A stretch of 64,000 nt of DNA from Thermus thermamylovorans (GTDB lineage: Bacteria; Deinococcota; Deinococci; Deinococcales; Thermaceae): contig NZ_SIJL01000010.1 in assembly GCF_004307015.1 (NCBI RefSeq), positions 1-64,000 on the forward strand, read 5' to 3'. Shown piece by piece: positions 62,795 through 64,000 of the stretch (within the stretch, counting starts at the first letter, position 1; each line of letters opens with the position of its first letter). Both the position numbers and the translations under genes were made by a program. The notes under the pieces are model-generated. The model worked only from the letters and a program-made list of their open reading frames with translations. It did not search any database and was not told where the DNA came from.

Positions 62795-63474
62795 CGCGCC
62801 ACCTCCTGCACAAGCCCCAGGAAAAGGGGCAGCCCGTCGGTGCCGCCCAGGACCTCCTCCACCGCCCGCTCGGGGTGGGGCATCATGCCGAGGACATTGC
62901 CCTTCTCGTTGGTGATGCCGGCGATGTCGTGGAGGCTCCCGTTGGGGTTGTAGTCCGCTTCCCCATGCAGGGGGGCGTAGCGGAAGACCACCTGGCCTTC
63001 CCCCTCCAGCCTTTCCAGGGTTTCGGGATCCGCGTAGTAGCGCCCCTCCGCGTGGGCGATGGGGAGCCTGAGCACCTGGCCCTTCCCGTAAAGCCGGGTG
63101 AAGGGGAGGTCGGTGCGCTCCACCCGCACCCCCACCGCCTTGCAGGTGAAGTGGAGGTTGAGGTTGGCGAGGAGGGCCCCTGGCAGGAGCCCCGCCTCGG
63201 TGAGCACCTGGAAGCCGTTGCAGACCCCGATGACCGGCCTCCCCTCCCGGGCGAAACGGGCCACCTCGGCCATCACCGGGCTCTTGGCGGCCAAGGCCCC
63301 CGGGCGCAGGTAGTCCCCGTAGCTGAAGCCTCCGGGGAGGAAGACCCCGTCGAAGCCCTTCAGGCTCGTTTCCGTATGCCAGACGTACTCCGCCCGTAGC
63401 CCCACCTTGGCGAAGGCGAAGCGGGCGTCCTCGTCGCAGTTGGAGCCGGGAAAGCGGACGATGGCCCACCTCAT
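62791..63474 (-). CDS. purQ: Phosphoribosylformylglycinamidine synthase subunit PurQ
   Basis: The class-I glutaminase (227 residues) that feeds ammonia to PurL. The nucleophile elbow is GVCNGFQVL and the triad His/Glu are in [10 protein letters not shown]. Start [15 protein letters not shown] is typical. It overlaps purS by 4 nt. Confidence 0.96.
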   Translation of the reverse strand: MRWAIVRFPGSNCDEDARFAFAKVGLRAEYVWHTETSLKGFDGVFLPGGFSYGDYLRPGALAAKSPVMAEVARFAREGRPVIGVCNGFQVLTEAGLLPGALLANLNLHFTCKAVGVRVERTDLPFTRLYGKGQVLRLPIAHAEGRYYADPETLERLEGEGQVVFRYAPLHGEADYNPNGSLHDIAGITNEKGNVLGMMPHPERAVEEVLGGTDGLPLFLGLVQEVAR

Positions 63475-63725
63475 GGGAGCTCCTTCAGGGCCTCCAGGGC
63501 GAAGACCTCCATCACCGGGTTGGTCAGGAGCTTCCCCATGGCCTTGGCCTTTTCCTCAGCCTGGAGGTGGTTTTCCGCCTGGAAAACCACCTCCAGGACC
63601 TTGCCCACCCGCACCTCTTCCACCGGGTGGCCGAGGCCCTTTAAGACCCCTTCCACTGCCCGGCCCTGGGGGTCTAGGATGCCGTCTTTCAGCTCTATGA
63701 GCAGGGTGGCCTGGTACCTGGGCAT
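63471..63725 (-). CDS. purS: Phosphoribosylformylglycinamidine synthase subunit PurS
   Basis: An 84-residue protein that joins PurQ and PurL in the small-type FGAM synthase complex. [23 protein letters not shown] is the family start, and [16 protein letters not shown] follows. ATG at 63725 lies 2 nt after the purC stop. It overlaps purQ by 4 nt. Confidence 0.95.
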   Translation of the reverse strand: MPRYQATLLIELKDGILDPQGRAVEGVLKGLGHPVEEVRVGKVLEVVFQAENHLQAEEKAKAMGKLLTNPVMEVFALEALKELP

Positions 63726-63727
63726 GG

Positions 63728-64000
63728 CTACCCCTCTTTGACCTCCGGTGCCTCCAAGACCCGTTTGAGGACCTCTTGGTAGGCTTCCTCCACCCCGCCT
63801 AGGTCCTTGCGGAAGCGGTCCTTGTCCATAGGCTCTCCCGTCTTCCGGTCCCAAAGGCGCATGGTGTCGGGGGAGATCTCGTCGGCGAGGAGAATCTCCC
63901 CATTCCTTTTGCCGAACTCCAGCTTGAAGTCCACCAGGTCCAGGCCCCTTGGGGCGAAGAAGGCCCGAAGAAGCTCCCCCACCCTCAGGGTGGTGGCCTT
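63728..64000 (-). CDS. purC: SAICAR synthetase, C-terminal part (cut by window edge)
   Basis: The last 90 residues of PurC, which condenses CAIR with aspartate. The part seen includes [13 protein letters not shown], the [16 protein letters not shown] motif that binds ATP/metal, and [12 protein letters not shown]. The gene continues past the right edge, so its start is not visible. It would be upstream of purS in the same operon. Confidence 0.93.
   Translation of the reverse strand, partial: KATTLRVGELLRAFFAPRGLDLVDFKLEFGKRNGEILLADEISPDTMRLWDRKTGEPMDKDRFRKDLGGVEEAYQEVLKRVLEAPEVKEG

Overview
The window is a gene-dense, very GC-rich bacterial chromosome segment that looks like Thermus (Deinococcus-Thermus phylum). 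The reasons are strong G/C bias at third codon positions, ATG/GTG/TTG starts, pervasive 1-40 nt gene overlaps, many genes that begin 6-9 nt after a TANNNT box (leaderless transcripts), a nine-A slippage run in dnaX, 4Fe-4S-type PurF, homodimeric pyruvate dehydrogenase E1, and ThiO/ThiG/ThiS/ThiC thiamin synthesis. No rRNA, tRNA, CRISPR array or insertion sequence was seen. The species cannot be fixed from the sequence alone.

Layout: (1) 186-9140, minus: YqhQ-like protein, mnmA, pstS-C-A-B phosphate importer, an MFS exporter, recF and a DciA-like protein. (2) 9164-25600: leucyl aminopeptidase, two Fur paralogues, an FtsB-like protein, a LysR regulator, aceE-aceF, hemC, folC, an aminotransferase, MoaB, an M28 peptidase, a GNAT, an ArsB/CitMHS-type transporter, a NUDIX protein and prfA. 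(3) 25630-32217: metal-handling block: a ZIP importer behind a DtxR-like operator, Sco1 and PCuAC copper chaperones, and divergently nosD-nosF-nosL-nosL-nosY, a YbjQ protein and a small membrane protein. No nosZ is present. (4) 32201-42192: mazG, NUDIX, PfpI, argB, dnaX, a CsoR/CstR-family sensor, an HD protein, the 2-oxoacid:ferredoxin oxidoreductase korA-korB, moaC, a FeMo-cofactor-type protein and a Gly/Pro-rich membrane protein. (5) 42370-49723: a CobQ-CobU fusion, thiD, an AbrB-Doc type toxin-antitoxin pair, and the TPP-riboswitch-controlled thiE-S-G-O-C operon. (6) 49831-58457: a Ca2+/cation antiporter, two secreted unknowns, and one operon joining a PP2C phosphatase, a Ser/Thr kinase with a beta-propeller, a response regulator and a histidine kinase, with a large unknown protein divergent from it. 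(7) 58514-64000, minus: purine operon purC-S-Q-HAD-purL-purF.

Most notable for follow-up: the copper-assembly block without nosZ and its nearly mirror-symmetric divergent promoter; the operon that places Ser/Thr and His/Asp phospho-signalling together, with a kinase whose propeller is predicted to be cytoplasmic; a CsoR-family protein whose ligand pattern suggests persulfide rather than copper sensing; and a DciA-domain protein carrying a RecR-like zinc finger beside recF.
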